Assembly (NCBI GenBank): GCA_022509105.1
Contig: JAFLTV010000023.1
Coordinates: 1 to 34,910 of the forward strand
Reading direction: 5' to 3'
From: Muribaculaceae bacterium
GTDB taxonomy: Bacteria; Bacteroidota; Bacteroidia; Bacteroidales; Muribaculaceae
DNA: 34,910 bases
The position numbers and the translations under genes were made by a program. Each line of letters begins with the position of its first letter. Within the stretch, counting starts at the first letter, position 1. Shown piece after piece: positions 7,302-15,697 of the stretch. The notes under the pieces were generated by a model. It saw nothing but the letters and a program-made list of their open reading frames with translations, was not told where the DNA came from and made no database searches.

Positions 7302-8999
7302 TTATTTTATGACATATTTTTTCCCGTTAATAATATAAATGCCGGGGTTCAAGTTATTTAAATCTGATTTTTGTGAGGTATTCATTATTAATGTCCCGGT
7401 AAGGTTATAGACTTTGTAACCTTGTTCATTTCCTAATGAATCATAAATTACTTCTACTCCTGAATCATCATTTAAAGCTGAAATAAGATAAGTGAACACT
7501 CCCCCATTTTCTAAATTCCAGCTCCAACTGTCGACACCACCCGCGATTACAGAAAAATCATCGCTGAAGGATGCAAGACCTGTTATCGCTAAATCACGGT
7601 AAATCAAATTTCCGTTTTCATCATATCCAATCGGCACTTCATGTTTAAGATTTTCGATTACCCATTCAGCGGCCGAAGGATTTACAGAGAACAAATATTC
7701 CTCCAGACTTATATAATCTTCTGCTCCCGGCAGCAAAATAGAAGTATGGACCGGAGAAGCGTCAGGACTCGAGCCACTTGGCACCGGATTACAAACAATA
7801 AGAGTTCCATCGGGAAGAAGCTGATTGGTATTTATATTACCCCATTCGTCTCCGACAGCTTTGTATGTACCGTCGACAAGATTAAAGATATATGCCTGAC
7901 TGAAAACAACAGGGAAAAGACTGCCCGGTTCTATATAAGAAAAGGTTCTGGGGCAAGCTATCATTGTGCCTTCACCATTCATAGCCATGCTGCCTTGCCT
8001 GAAAAAAGAAGAATCCTTGATTATCTGTTCTCTCTCCAAATAATATTCAGCAAGAAGCATTTCGTTTTCAATCACGAAATTGTTATATTCCTGGACAGCT
8101 GCATTATAAGCCTTAATTTCTTCATTAGTCATGTAGAGGTCAAGGTTTCTGTAAGGATCAGCATCCTCATCCCACATTGATTCCTCCCAAACAGCAAGCT
8201 GCTCCTCAAATTCAATCTTATTTTGCGGATCACTTATAAAATCCAAAACATCCGGGGGAGTCATGTGTGAAGATGGATATTGAGGCAGGGGAATGTTATT
8301 CACATTGAAAAGCTTTTCAGAAGGAAGAGAAAATTCCCAGGAGCCATCTTCCTGCTGTTGATACACTACAGGATAAGTGAACCATCCTGATGACTCAATT
8401 ACTTGTCCTAAGATAGTTTTTCCATTGTCGCTTATCCAGACAGCATTACAATACTGTGGCATTGTGCCGAAAAAATCTTTCTTTGGATAAGGAAGGAATT
8501 TCGGGTTCCCGATTTCCCCGTCAGATGAAATATCGCAATAAAAAGGAACATACATCTGTTTGGAAAATCCTGAATCTAAAATGTCGTCATCCGGAGTGAT
8601 ACCAGGATTAATGACGATGCCACACATTCTTGAGCCATCTTTAGAAATGCCGAATACATAGCTTTCAGCATACTTTCTTAAAGGTTCAATCGGGATTACA
8701 TTCCCTTCATACATTACCACCGCGGGATATGAACCTTCCAAATTTCCAACAACCCAGCCGTTGGAAGCTATGGAGTTTCCCATCCCCACATGACCGTTAG
8801 TGTAAAAATATTTATTTCCGGTTTCATTATCAATTACAAAGGCACTTCCATCTGATGTTTCCCCTGATACATACCTGCCATCAGATGAGATCTTTTGAGC
8901 ATAGGAATCCGGGATTGTAGGCAGGTCACCGAAATCGGTTTGAGCGGCAGCCACAAAGCATGTGAATCCAATTGCCGTCAGTAGAAAATAATTTTTCAT
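7302..8999 (-). CDS. Secreted repeat protein with type IX-like sorting tail
   Basis: 565 residues with a signal peptide (MKNYFLLTAIGFTCFVAAAQ). The body carries degenerate repeats of the type [I/V]SxDGxxxxG, such as ISSDGRYVSGET, IASNGWVVGNL, ISKDGSRMCGIV, ISDNGKTILGQV and FSDDFSVIAGGV. These recall HAF-like extracellular repeats and suggest a beta-propeller. A helical, glutamate-rich insert lies around residues 255-320. The last ~45 residues (YKVYNLTGTLIMN ... PGIYIINGKKYVIK) are a type IX-like sorting tail. It is monocistronic, convergent with the CMD-cupin gene. No TAnnTTTG element is seen upstream. Function unknown. Confidence 0.7.
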   Translation of the reverse strand: MKNYFLLTAIGFTCFVAAAQTDFGDLPTIPDSYAQKISSDGRYVSGETSDGSAFVIDNETGNKYFYTNGHVGMGNSIASNGWVVGNLEGSYPAVVMYEGNVIPIEPLRKYAESYVFGISKDGSRMCGIVINPGITPDDDILDSGFSKQMYVPFYCDISSDGEIGNPKFLPYPKKDFFGTMPQYCNAVWISDNGKTILGQVIESSGWFTYPVVYQQQEDGSWEFSLPSEKLFNVNNIPLPQYPSSHMTPPDVLDFISDPQNKIEFEEQLAVWEESMWDEDADPYRNLDLYMTNEEIKAYNAAVQEYNNFVIENEMLLAEYYLEREQIIKDSSFFRQGSMAMNGEGTMIACPRTFSYIEPGSLFPVVFSQAYIFNLVDGTYKAVGDEWGNINTNQLLPDGTLIVCNPVPSGSSPDASPVHTSILLPGAEDYISLEEYLFSVNPSAAEWVIENLKHEVPIGYDENGNLIYRDLAITGLASFSDDFSVIAGGVDSWSWNLENGGVFTYLISALNDDSGVEVIYDSLGNEQGYKVYNLTGTLIMNTSQKSDLNNLNPGIYIINGKKYVIK

Positions 9000-9089
9000 A
9001 ATCTTTTTTTAGTCTTTTGTTTTATTGTTTTTCATGGTTTAGATAAGTCAACTTGATTTGTGCCCGGATATTCCCAAAAGACCGAAATC

Positions 9090-9557
9090 TTATTCAAGTT
9101 TGAATACTATCCTTTGAACTCCCTCTTGATAACGTGTGCTTGTTATTCGGAAACTGCCGATTTCAGAAGTCTTCTTCACATGGGTTCCAGCGCATAGACA
9201 TTCATCATAATTCCCAATTTTGATTACTCTTACTGTCTCTGAAACATTTTCAGGAAGGCGACTCATATCCAATCTTTGAATGGCTTCCTCTCTTGAAAGG
9301 AATTCTTCGCTAACTTCCACATCTTCTTTAATAATACCATTGATGTATTCTTCCAAAGATTTTATTTCTTCTTCAGTGAGAGCTTTCGGCAAATGGTAAT
9401 CAAGTTTTGATTTTTTTCTTTCTATATGTGAACTGAAAGCTCGCCCGCATTTATATCGTCGGGCTATCTCTCCGTTCAATAGATGCTCTGCCGTGTGCAT
9501 CGGAGGATGCTCCTGTTTGTTATGCTCATTTATTTTTGGGGGTGTGTCTTCTTCCAT
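9090..9557 (-). CDS. AlaX-type trans-editing protein (alanyl-tRNA editing domain)
   Basis: 155 residues matching the second additional domain of threonyl/alanyl-tRNA synthetases as a free-standing protein. Such proteins hydrolyse mischarged aminoacyl-tRNA (typically Ser- or Gly-tRNA(Ala)) in the cytosol. Zinc ligands are visible: HTAEH (His 21, His 25) and CAGTH (Cys 122, His 126). No synthetase catalytic core or glycine-rich linker is present. The ATG at 9557 gives about 20 residues before the HxxxH motif, slightly long; a start at Met 20 is possible but would begin the protein directly at the motif. It is monocistronic with its own promoter at 9576-9583. Which tRNA it edits cannot be told. 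Confidence 0.8.
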   Translation of the reverse strand: MEEDTPPKINEHNKQEHPPMHTAEHLLNGEIARRYKCGRAFSSHIERKKSKLDYHLPKALTEEEIKSLEEYINGIIKEDVEVSEEFLSREEAIQRLDMSRLPENVSETVRVIKIGNYDECLCAGTHVKKTSEIGSFRITSTRYQEGVQRIVFKLE

Positions 9558-9575
9558 ATAATTCTTTTATTATCA

Positions 9576-9583
9576 CAAAGTTA
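9576..9583 (-). promoter_or_regulatory. -7 promoter element of the AlaX-like gene
   Basis: TAACTTTG on the minus strand matches TAnnTTTG, 18 bases before the ATG at 9557. No -33 TTTG is seen at the standard distance. Confidence 0.5.
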
Positions 9584-9602
9584 AAAATTTTTCTTATAGA
9601 AA

Positions 9603-9630
9603 TATCTTAAAAATTACTAATTTTAAGATA
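9603..9630. repeat. AT-rich palindrome between AlaX-like and GNAT genes
   Basis: Perfect 10-bp arms, TATCTTAAAA (9603-9612) and TTTTAAGATA (9621-9630), separated by 8 bases. It lies just upstream of the AlaX promoter and about 100 bases past the end of the acetyltransferase gene. It could be a weak terminator for the latter or an operator for the former. Confidence 0.4.
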
Positions 9631-9727
9631 GCATCCTATTTTTTAGAAACGCTTTGGAGACAAAATTAAAAAGGAAGAAAATGGATATGTTAAGATTGAT
9701 AAGGATATGGATTTCTGCCTTTCAAAT

Positions 9728-10177
9728 TCAGACCGATTCTTTCTTCAAAAGCATACTCACATGTGGGATACCTTCAAGAATGAAAGGCTCTGAAATTGGT
9801 TGGAATCCTAAAGTCTCATAAAATTCTACAAGATATTCCTGAGCCTCTATCTTTATCGGCATATTTCCCTCCTTAATTACTTCCGAGATTGCCAATTCCA
9901 TCAAGTTGCGGCTTAAACCCCGGCGTCTGTATGCCGGAATAGTCAACACTCTCCCGATAGATGTTTCTTTGTATTTTACACCGGCATCGATTATTCTCAG
10001 ATAAGACACTATCTTTCCTTCATGTTTAAAAAACATGTGAAGGGAACTTTGGTCAATATAATCCAAATCCTGGTAGATAATGTTTTGCTCTACCACAAAT
10101 ACCTCCTGCCGACAATGAAGGATGCCATATAATTCCTCCAAAGTCAATTCCTCGAATCTTTTACTTACAAACTCCAC
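9728..10177 (-). CDS. ElaA-like GNAT acetyltransferase
   Basis: 149 residues of the ElaA subfamily of GNAT N-acetyltransferases, which use acetyl-CoA on an unknown amine. Family signatures: FEELTLEELYGILHCRQEVFVVEQ at the N-terminus with YQDLDYIDQ after it, the acetyl-CoA loop IGRVLTIPAYRRRGLSRNLM near residues 78-97, and ending FYETLGFQPISEPFILEGIPHVSM. The start is a GTG (10177-10175): an in-frame stop lies directly before it and no suitable ATG exists, and the family's conserved N-terminus begins here. It follows the lipoprotein gene at 10198-11082 with a 20-base gap and may share its transcript. Confidence 0.85.
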   Translation of the reverse strand: MEFVSKRFEELTLEELYGILHCRQEVFVVEQNIIYQDLDYIDQSSLHMFFKHEGKIVSYLRIIDAGVKYKETSIGRVLTIPAYRRRGLSRNLMELAISEVIKEGNMPIKIEAQEYLVEFYETLGFQPISEPFILEGIPHVSMLLKKESV

Positions 10178-10197
10178 TTATATTGTCTTATTCTAAA

Positions 10198-11082
10198 TCA
10201 ACACTCAAATCTTGACATAAGAGTTATTGTATGACCTTCTATTTTTATATCCGTACCGTTCCAATAGCAATCTACACTTCCTCCAATATAAGTGGCTCCA
10301 TTCCACATATCTTTAGGTGCACGTTTGAATCTACCGGCCTCGATTGTCTCGATAAACTGCTCCATAGCTTCATTGTTAGAAAAAATAATCTCAGTTGTCA
10401 ACCCTTCAAGTTTGACTGTTACTGAATAACCATATTTTTCTCTAAACATCTGATAATAGGTCTCTTTTACATCTTCTTCACAATAATTGACCCATTCATT
10501 CCAGGTTTTCTCACATTTAAATCCTAATTTCTCGAGTTTAGCCTTCACCGTGGCATCATTATACCCTATCATTACCTTATCGGAGGAATCCCAATGACAA
10601 AAGTCGTTTATACTCAGCCGATTGGCTTTTTCTTCTTCCATTTTAGCTATGGATTCCTGCATTATTTGATCTGCCACCAATACTCCCAACTTTGAATCAT
10701 TAAGCGAGTCGTTCCATAGATTTGCATTCTTCACCAATTCCAACCCTCTTTCGTCAAATGCCAGAATCCCTTTCGTCTCCAGCACTTGTATTTCTCCATT
10801 CTTTCCAAGTTCCAATATCATATATTGCTGCGGTGAATATTCCACTCTGAAAATACCTTCCCCGGAACCTTCTTTTACTATCAGATTAGTCAGCGGAACA
10901 TTTGCTAATGAATCTGTCAAGTTAAAATCAGAGTAATAGGATTTAATAGAATCTTTCTGATTGACATTTACAAAATCCCCAAATTTCAAGGCAAAATCAG
11001 TTGCCTTTTCCTCTGATTTCTGCCCACAGGAAGTTATGACCAGAATTAGAAATGATACATAGAGAAATAAAGATTTTTTCAT
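10198..11082 (-). CDS. Lipoprotein of unknown function
   Basis: 294 residues beginning with a lipoprotein signal (MKKSLFLYVSFLILVITSC, Cys 19). I do not recognise the mature part. It shows a charged, mostly helical/beta mix: a segment similar in style to other Bacteroidales surface lipoproteins (residues 25-110, with GEGIFRVEYSPQQYMILELGKNGEIQVLETKGILAF), then an E/K-rich stretch around 145-155, and four cysteines beyond the lipobox. The last ~75 residues are rich in aromatic and charged positions. It lies 20 bases upstream of the acetyltransferase gene and probably heads that transcript; no consensus promoter was seen. Confidence 0.7.
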   Translation of the reverse strand: MKKSLFLYVSFLILVITSCGQKSEEKATDFALKFGDFVNVNQKDSIKSYYSDFNLTDSLANVPLTNLIVKEGSGEGIFRVEYSPQQYMILELGKNGEIQVLETKGILAFDERGLELVKNANLWNDSLNDSKLGVLVADQIMQESIAKMEEEKANRLSINDFCHWDSSDKVMIGYNDATVKAKLEKLGFKCEKTWNEWVNYCEEDVKETYYQMFREKYGYSVTVKLEGLTTEIIFSNNEAMEQFIETIEAGRFKRAPKDMWNGATYIGGSVDCYWNGTDIKIEGHTITLMSRFEC

Positions 11083-11132
11083 GGTATAGTAAATTAATGA
11101 TGAATATAATTTTTTGAAAATATAAAAATGTT

Positions 11133-11169
11133 TTCAGGTCTCCGAGTTTACATCATTCGGAGACCTGAA
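11133..11169 (-). terminator. Terminator of the hut operon
   Basis: A perfect 13-bp stem pairs 11133-11145 with 11157-11169 around an 11-base loop. It lies 7 bases past the hutH stop and is followed on the minus strand by AACATTTTTATA. It is a strong hairpin, so the histidine operon should end here. Confidence 0.75.
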
Positions 11170-11176
11170 TCCTGCT

Positions 11177-12682
11177 TTATTCTATTATAATATCAAAATT
11201 ATCGAGGAAATCCATTGTCTTTTTGATGTATTCTTCCATCACTACATCTTCTTCAACAAAAGGCACCACTTTTCGATATTCCGTCATCATCATTTCAATC
11301 AGAGGTGAAGATTTCAACGGCCTGCGGAAATCAATGCCTTGCGCGGCATTCATTAGTTCTATGGCAGCCACTATCTTAAGATTATCTATGATCTTATGAA
11401 GCTTTGTTGCGGAATTAGCACCCATTGAAACCAAATCTTCCTGACCGTTTGAGCTTACTATAGAATCGCATGATGCCGGCCATGAATACATCTTGTTCTG
11501 GCTAACTACAGAGGCAGCTGCGTATTGAGGAATCATGAATCCCGAATTCAAGCCCGGTTTCGCAACCAAGAATTCCGGAAGACCCCTCAGCCCAAGGATC
11601 AATTGAGCCACCCTTCTCTCGGATATGTTTCCAAGTTCATGCAAAGCCACGCCCATATAGTCAAAAACAAGAGCTATCGGTTCTCCATGGAAATTTCCTC
11701 CACTCACCACCATATCGTCATCAGGGAAAACTGTCGGATTGTCGGTCACAGAATTGATTTCTATATGAAGCACCTCTGTGACATGATGCATTGCATCTTT
11801 AACTGCTCCGTGCACCTGGGGGATACATCTGAAAGAATAAGGATCCTGCACATGTTCTTTCTCCCTCTTGATGATTTCGCTCCCTTCAAGTATTTTTCTG
11901 AAAACTTTTCCGGTTTCAATCTGACCGGGATGGGGACGCACCTGCTGTATACAATCCCAGAAAGGCTCGATACGGCCATCGAATGCTTCCAGACTCATAG
12001 CACCGAAAAGGTCGAAACAATTCACCATGTGCCATCCGTCGATAAGCGCCTTGATTCCGTTGGCAGTCATAAACTGAGTGCCATTAAGCAATGCAAGACC
12101 CTCTTTCGACTGGAGTTTTATCACATCCCACCCGAAAATATCGAGCACCTGACGCCCGCTCATCCTCTTGTTGTCGAAGATCACTTCTCCCTCTCCTATC
12201 AATGGAAGGAAAAGATTGGCAAGCGGAGCAAGGTCTCCTGATGCTCCAAGCGATCCGCGATCATATACCAAGGGATAAATATCGTTATTATAGAAATCGA
12301 GAATTCTCTCTACAGTCTTTTCCTGAACACCGCTGAAACCCATCGACAATGCATGGGCTTTCAAAAGAAGCATAAGCTTTACTACGGTCTTATCTACAGG
12401 AGTGCCGACACTGCAGGAATGGCTCTTCACAAGGTTTTCCTGCAAAATGGTCAGCTCATTTCTTGAAATATGTTTATTGCAGAGCGATCCGAACCCGGTT
12501 GTCACGCCATAGACCGGTTTGGTATTCTCATCTGTCTTCCTGTCAAGAAAATCACGACAATGTCTGATTTTTTTGCGAGCTTCTTCGGAAAGCGTAAGCT
12601 TCATACCCTCCTTCAGAATCTTCTCGATGAGGTCGTAAGTGAGCTGCCCTGAACCAATCGCGTATGTCTTTATTTTTTCCAT
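11177..12682 (-). CDS. hutH: Histidine ammonia-lyase
   Basis: Catalyses the first step of histidine breakdown, L-histidine to trans-urocanate plus ammonia, in the cytosol. The 501 residues are the normal length. The triad that self-cyclises to the MIO electrophile is present as Ala147-Ser148-Gly149 within GSLGASGDLAPLANL; the Tyr of PVYGVTTGFGSL (about residue 58) and the FRCIPQVHGAVKDA segment are also family signatures. It is the last gene of the operon, 21 bases after hutI, although it acts first in the pathway. Phenylalanine/tyrosine ammonia-lyases share the fold, but the operon context fixes the substrate as histidine. Confidence 0.96.
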   Translation of the reverse strand: MEKIKTYAIGSGQLTYDLIEKILKEGMKLTLSEEARKKIRHCRDFLDRKTDENTKPVYGVTTGFGSLCNKHISRNELTILQENLVKSHSCSVGTPVDKTVVKLMLLLKAHALSMGFSGVQEKTVERILDFYNNDIYPLVYDRGSLGASGDLAPLANLFLPLIGEGEVIFDNKRMSGRQVLDIFGWDVIKLQSKEGLALLNGTQFMTANGIKALIDGWHMVNCFDLFGAMSLEAFDGRIEPFWDCIQQVRPHPGQIETGKVFRKILEGSEIIKREKEHVQDPYSFRCIPQVHGAVKDAMHHVTEVLHIEINSVTDNPTVFPDDDMVVSGGNFHGEPIALVFDYMGVALHELGNISERRVAQLILGLRGLPEFLVAKPGLNSGFMIPQYAAASVVSQNKMYSWPASCDSIVSSNGQEDLVSMGANSATKLHKIIDNLKIVAAIELMNAAQGIDFRRPLKSSPLIEMMMTEYRKVVPFVEEDVVMEEYIKKTMDFLDNFDIIIE

Positions 12683-12703
12683 TTATTTTTAAGTCACTTA
12701 ATT

Positions 12704-13963
12704 TTATCTTATTTCTTTGCGTTCATAAACCGTCTTTCCATGCCAAATAGTGGTGTTTACACAATTCATGGCCACATAATAGGGAAGAAAGTTAATATTA
12801 TCAAAATCAAGAATGAGAAGATTTGCCTTTTTCCCCGGTTCAACACTTCCAATGGAGTCAGCCAATCCTATGGCGGCCGCCCCATTAAGCGTTAAAGCGG
12901 TTATTACCTCTTCTATCGACATTTTCATATAAATGCAAGCCAAGGCTATTGTGAGTGGAATCGAACCGGAGAAACAGCTTCCGGGATTCAGGTCGGTAGC
13001 CAAAGCCACAGCACATCCGCCATCGATAAATTTTCTTGCCGGAGCATAAGGTTCTTTAAGTGCAAATGCAGTCAGCGGGAGAAGTGTGGCCACCACTCCT
13101 GCCTCTGCCATCCTTGCAATACCTTCATCGCTTACATGAAGCAGATGGTCGGCCGAAACCGCCCCCATTTCCGCTGCAAGCTCCGCACCTCCAAGCTGCA
13201 CAATCTCATCTGCATGCAATTTCAGCTTCATGCCGGCATCTTTGGCAGCTTGAAGCAATCTGCGTGAATCTTCTATTTCAAAGACATTCTTTTCTGTGAA
13301 GATATCAAAGAATTCAGCCTTGTCTTTCACTTTGGGAAGAACTTCATTAATGATGAAATCACAATATTCTCCCGTTCTTCCTTCATATTCCTTAGGCACT
13401 GCATGGGCTCCCAAGAATGTGGCGATCAAATCAATTTTCTTATCTTCCTTTTTGGCAAGCTCATCGAGAGCTTCAAGCATCTTAAGCTCTGTATCCAAAT
13501 CAAGGCCATATCCCGATTTGGCTTCGACAGTTGTCACCCCCATCTCCACCATTCTGTCTATGAACCATTCGGCACGCCTTACAAGGTCTTCTTTACTTGT
13601 TTCCCTTGTGGCATTCACGGTAGATTGGATTCCTCCACCTCTTTGCATGATCGACATGTAAGAGTCTCCTTTTAGACGCCATTCAAATTCATCGGGTCTG
13701 AAACCCCCGAAAACAAGATGAGTGTGGGAGTCAACAAAACCGGGAAGAACCACCCTTCCTTTAGCATCAATCCAATCTGCAGTGCCGGAGAGACCCAGAA
13801 TCTCGAGATCCTGCATTTGTCCCGTGGCCTTTATTATGCCGTCTTCAATGAAAACAAAAGCATCATGAAGCACTCGGAGCTCCTTCATCTCCTTCCCTTT
13901 TTTAGCAGAATTTCCGAGAGGAGTTGCAAGAGTGCAATTGGCAATTATTTTCCTGTCGCTCAT
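12704..13963 (-). CDS. hutI: Imidazolonepropionase
   Basis: Amidohydrolase-family enzyme opening 4-imidazolone-5-propionate to N-formimino-L-glutamate. 419 residues, normal length. Metal-binding GFVDSHTHLVF carries His80 and His82; further metal/substrate residues are expected in KLHADE and SADHLLH, and the Asp of ATDLNPGS. Its ATG overlaps the stop of ftcD by four bases (ATGA), so the two are translationally coupled. The product is the substrate of FTCD. Confidence 0.95.
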   Translation of the reverse strand: MSDRKIIANCTLATPLGNSAKKGKEMKELRVLHDAFVFIEDGIIKATGQMQDLEILGLSGTADWIDAKGRVVLPGFVDSHTHLVFGGFRPDEFEWRLKGDSYMSIMQRGGGIQSTVNATRETSKEDLVRRAEWFIDRMVEMGVTTVEAKSGYGLDLDTELKMLEALDELAKKEDKKIDLIATFLGAHAVPKEYEGRTGEYCDFIINEVLPKVKDKAEFFDIFTEKNVFEIEDSRRLLQAAKDAGMKLKLHADEIVQLGGAELAAEMGAVSADHLLHVSDEGIARMAEAGVVATLLPLTAFALKEPYAPARKFIDGGCAVALATDLNPGSCFSGSIPLTIALACIYMKMSIEEVITALTLNGAAAIGLADSIGSVEPGKKANLLILDFDNINFLPYYVAMNCVNTTIWHGKTVYERKEIR

Positions 13964-15657
13964 TTGTCGATAGCTTTATTGACGATTTCCATGATATGCT
14001 CTTCTCTTTGGCAGGCATCTTTTGCAATCTTGTCGGCTTCGGCTGTGAGTTTGTCTGCCGTTGAGCGGTCTTTCAGAGAAGCTGCGTTAATCTTCACATT
14101 AAGCCGCGCGCCCAAAACAGCAGCTCTTGCTGCAAGGGCACCAACGCCTGCATCAGTAATTGAATTGGGGTTTCCTTTCTCAGCCATAGCTTCAACGATG
14201 TCGAAAACTTCATAAGATGTTTTCATTGTTCTCAAAGGCACCTCTGTGGCATACAGCGTAGCGGCCTCAAGTGCGGCGCTTCTCGCTTCCTTCTCTTCGG
14301 GAGTAGACTTCGGCATGGAGAACACGGCCATTATTCTATTGAAAGCCTCGGTGTCTTCATCAACAAGAGCAAGAAGCCTGTCAATCAAGATCCTTCCTTT
14401 TTCGGCAACTTCAGAGAATTCCTCCCAGCGATCATCCCAACCTGCCTTATGGGCAGAAAGATTGGCAACCATAGTGCCTAAAGCGGCACCCAAAGCTCCC
14501 ATATATGCAGATATCGAACCTCCACCCGGAGCCGGCGATTCCGAAGCCGTCTCATCAGCAAATCCTGTAACGGTCATATCCACAAGTCTTTTTCCGGAGC
14601 CGGTAGAAAGCATATCCTCAATCACCTTCTCTTCCCTTACGAAAGGCTTTAGTTCGTCAAGACCCATCGATTTTACGGCAATCCTGATAATTTCATCATC
14701 GGGTATGCCCACCGAACGCTGCTGTTTCTTAAGATAATGTTTACCGGCATCTATCAGAGTCTTCTTTGGAACAAGGCCTACGATTTCTGTGCCGGTCACT
14801 CTGAGACCGCGTTCTGCCGCCGCACGGCTCACTTCATCAAATGCTTTATGAAGAGGAGTTTCATTGATATCTGTGATATTCATGGATACCTGCGCGATAC
14901 CGTATTCATCAATAAACCATCCTATGGCCTTTGTGCCTTTCAGGGTGCCCGGAATCATAACAGTGTTTCCATTTTCATCTTTAACGGGCTTGCCTGTCAC
15001 TTTTCCACCTTCGCGTTTAGGCCTTCCTTTCTCGCGGACATCAAAAGCTATGGCATTTGCACGCCTTGTGGAGGTAGTGTTCAGGTTAAAGTTTACGGCA
15101 ATAAGGAAATCACGGGCTCCCACAGCTGTACATCCGGTCTTGGCTACGCTTTCATCAAACGGACGGTTGCCATAATCCGGACCTTTTTCTTTACTTCCCA
15201 TTCTTTCAGGCAGTCCTTCATATTCACCTTCCCTACACACAGCAAGATTCTTTCTTTCCGGAGTGAAGGCAGCTGCCTCGTAAGCATAACACGGGATATT
15301 TAATTCATCGGCAATTCTTTGGGCAAGTTTGCGTGCCAGTTCGGCACATTCTTCCAAAGTTATTCCGCTCACAGGAATCAAAGGACAAACATCCGTGGCC
15401 CCCATACGGGGGTGAGCTCCATGATGCTGACGCATATCTATAAGCTCGGCTGCTTTTTTTATACCTCTAAGAGCCGCATCCAACACTTCTTCAGGCTCTC
15501 CTACAAATGTAACAACAGTTCGGTTGGTGGCCTCGCCCGGGTCTACATCAAGCACACTTACTTTATCGCCCTCTTTAATGGCATCCACTATTTTGTTTAT
15601 CTTCTCTTTGTCGCGGCCCTCACTGAAATTAGGGACGCATTCAATAATCTTCTTCAT
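13960..15657 (-). CDS. ftcD: Bifunctional glutamate formimidoyltransferase / formimino-THF cyclodeaminase
   Basis: 565-residue fusion. The N-terminal ~325 residues are the formimidoyltransferase, which moves the formimino group of formiminoglutamate to tetrahydrofolate; the expected catalytic His82 is present in HHGAHPRMGATDV. The C-terminal ~210 residues are the cyclodeaminase, which releases ammonia to give 5,10-methenyl-THF (SPAPGGGSISAYMGALGAALG near residue 375). The organisation is that of vertebrate FTCD, where channelling between domains is known. It replaces hutG- or hutF-type routes, so histidine carbon enters the one-carbon pool. The gene lies 40 bases after hutU and overlaps hutI by four bases. 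Confidence 0.94.
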   Translation of the reverse strand: MKKIIECVPNFSEGRDKEKINKIVDAIKEGDKVSVLDVDPGEATNRTVVTFVGEPEEVLDAALRGIKKAAELIDMRQHHGAHPRMGATDVCPLIPVSGITLEECAELARKLAQRIADELNIPCYAYEAAAFTPERKNLAVCREGEYEGLPERMGSKEKGPDYGNRPFDESVAKTGCTAVGARDFLIAVNFNLNTTSTRRANAIAFDVREKGRPKREGGKVTGKPVKDENGNTVMIPGTLKGTKAIGWFIDEYGIAQVSMNITDINETPLHKAFDEVSRAAAERGLRVTGTEIVGLVPKKTLIDAGKHYLKKQQRSVGIPDDEIIRIAVKSMGLDELKPFVREEKVIEDMLSTGSGKRLVDMTVTGFADETASESPAPGGGSISAYMGALGAALGTMVANLSAHKAGWDDRWEEFSEVAEKGRILIDRLLALVDEDTEAFNRIMAVFSMPKSTPEEKEARSAALEAATLYATEVPLRTMKTSYEVFDIVEAMAEKGNPNSITDAGVGALAARAAVLGARLNVKINAASLKDRSTADKLTAEADKIAKDACQREEHIMEIVNKAIDK

Positions 15658-15697
15658 TTATGATTATGAAATTTTTTAATTTTCGTTATGAAATTGT

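Noticed and set aside
9681..9821. Small plus-strand frame of about 46 codons with an upstream AGGA
   Set aside because: Two thirds of it is antisense to the acetyltransferase gene, it has no promoter element, and the product looks like nothing known.
11525..12241. Long plus-strand open frame opposite hutH
   Set aside because: It is antisense to a fully conserved gene and its product is not protein-like; a shadow of hutH codon use.
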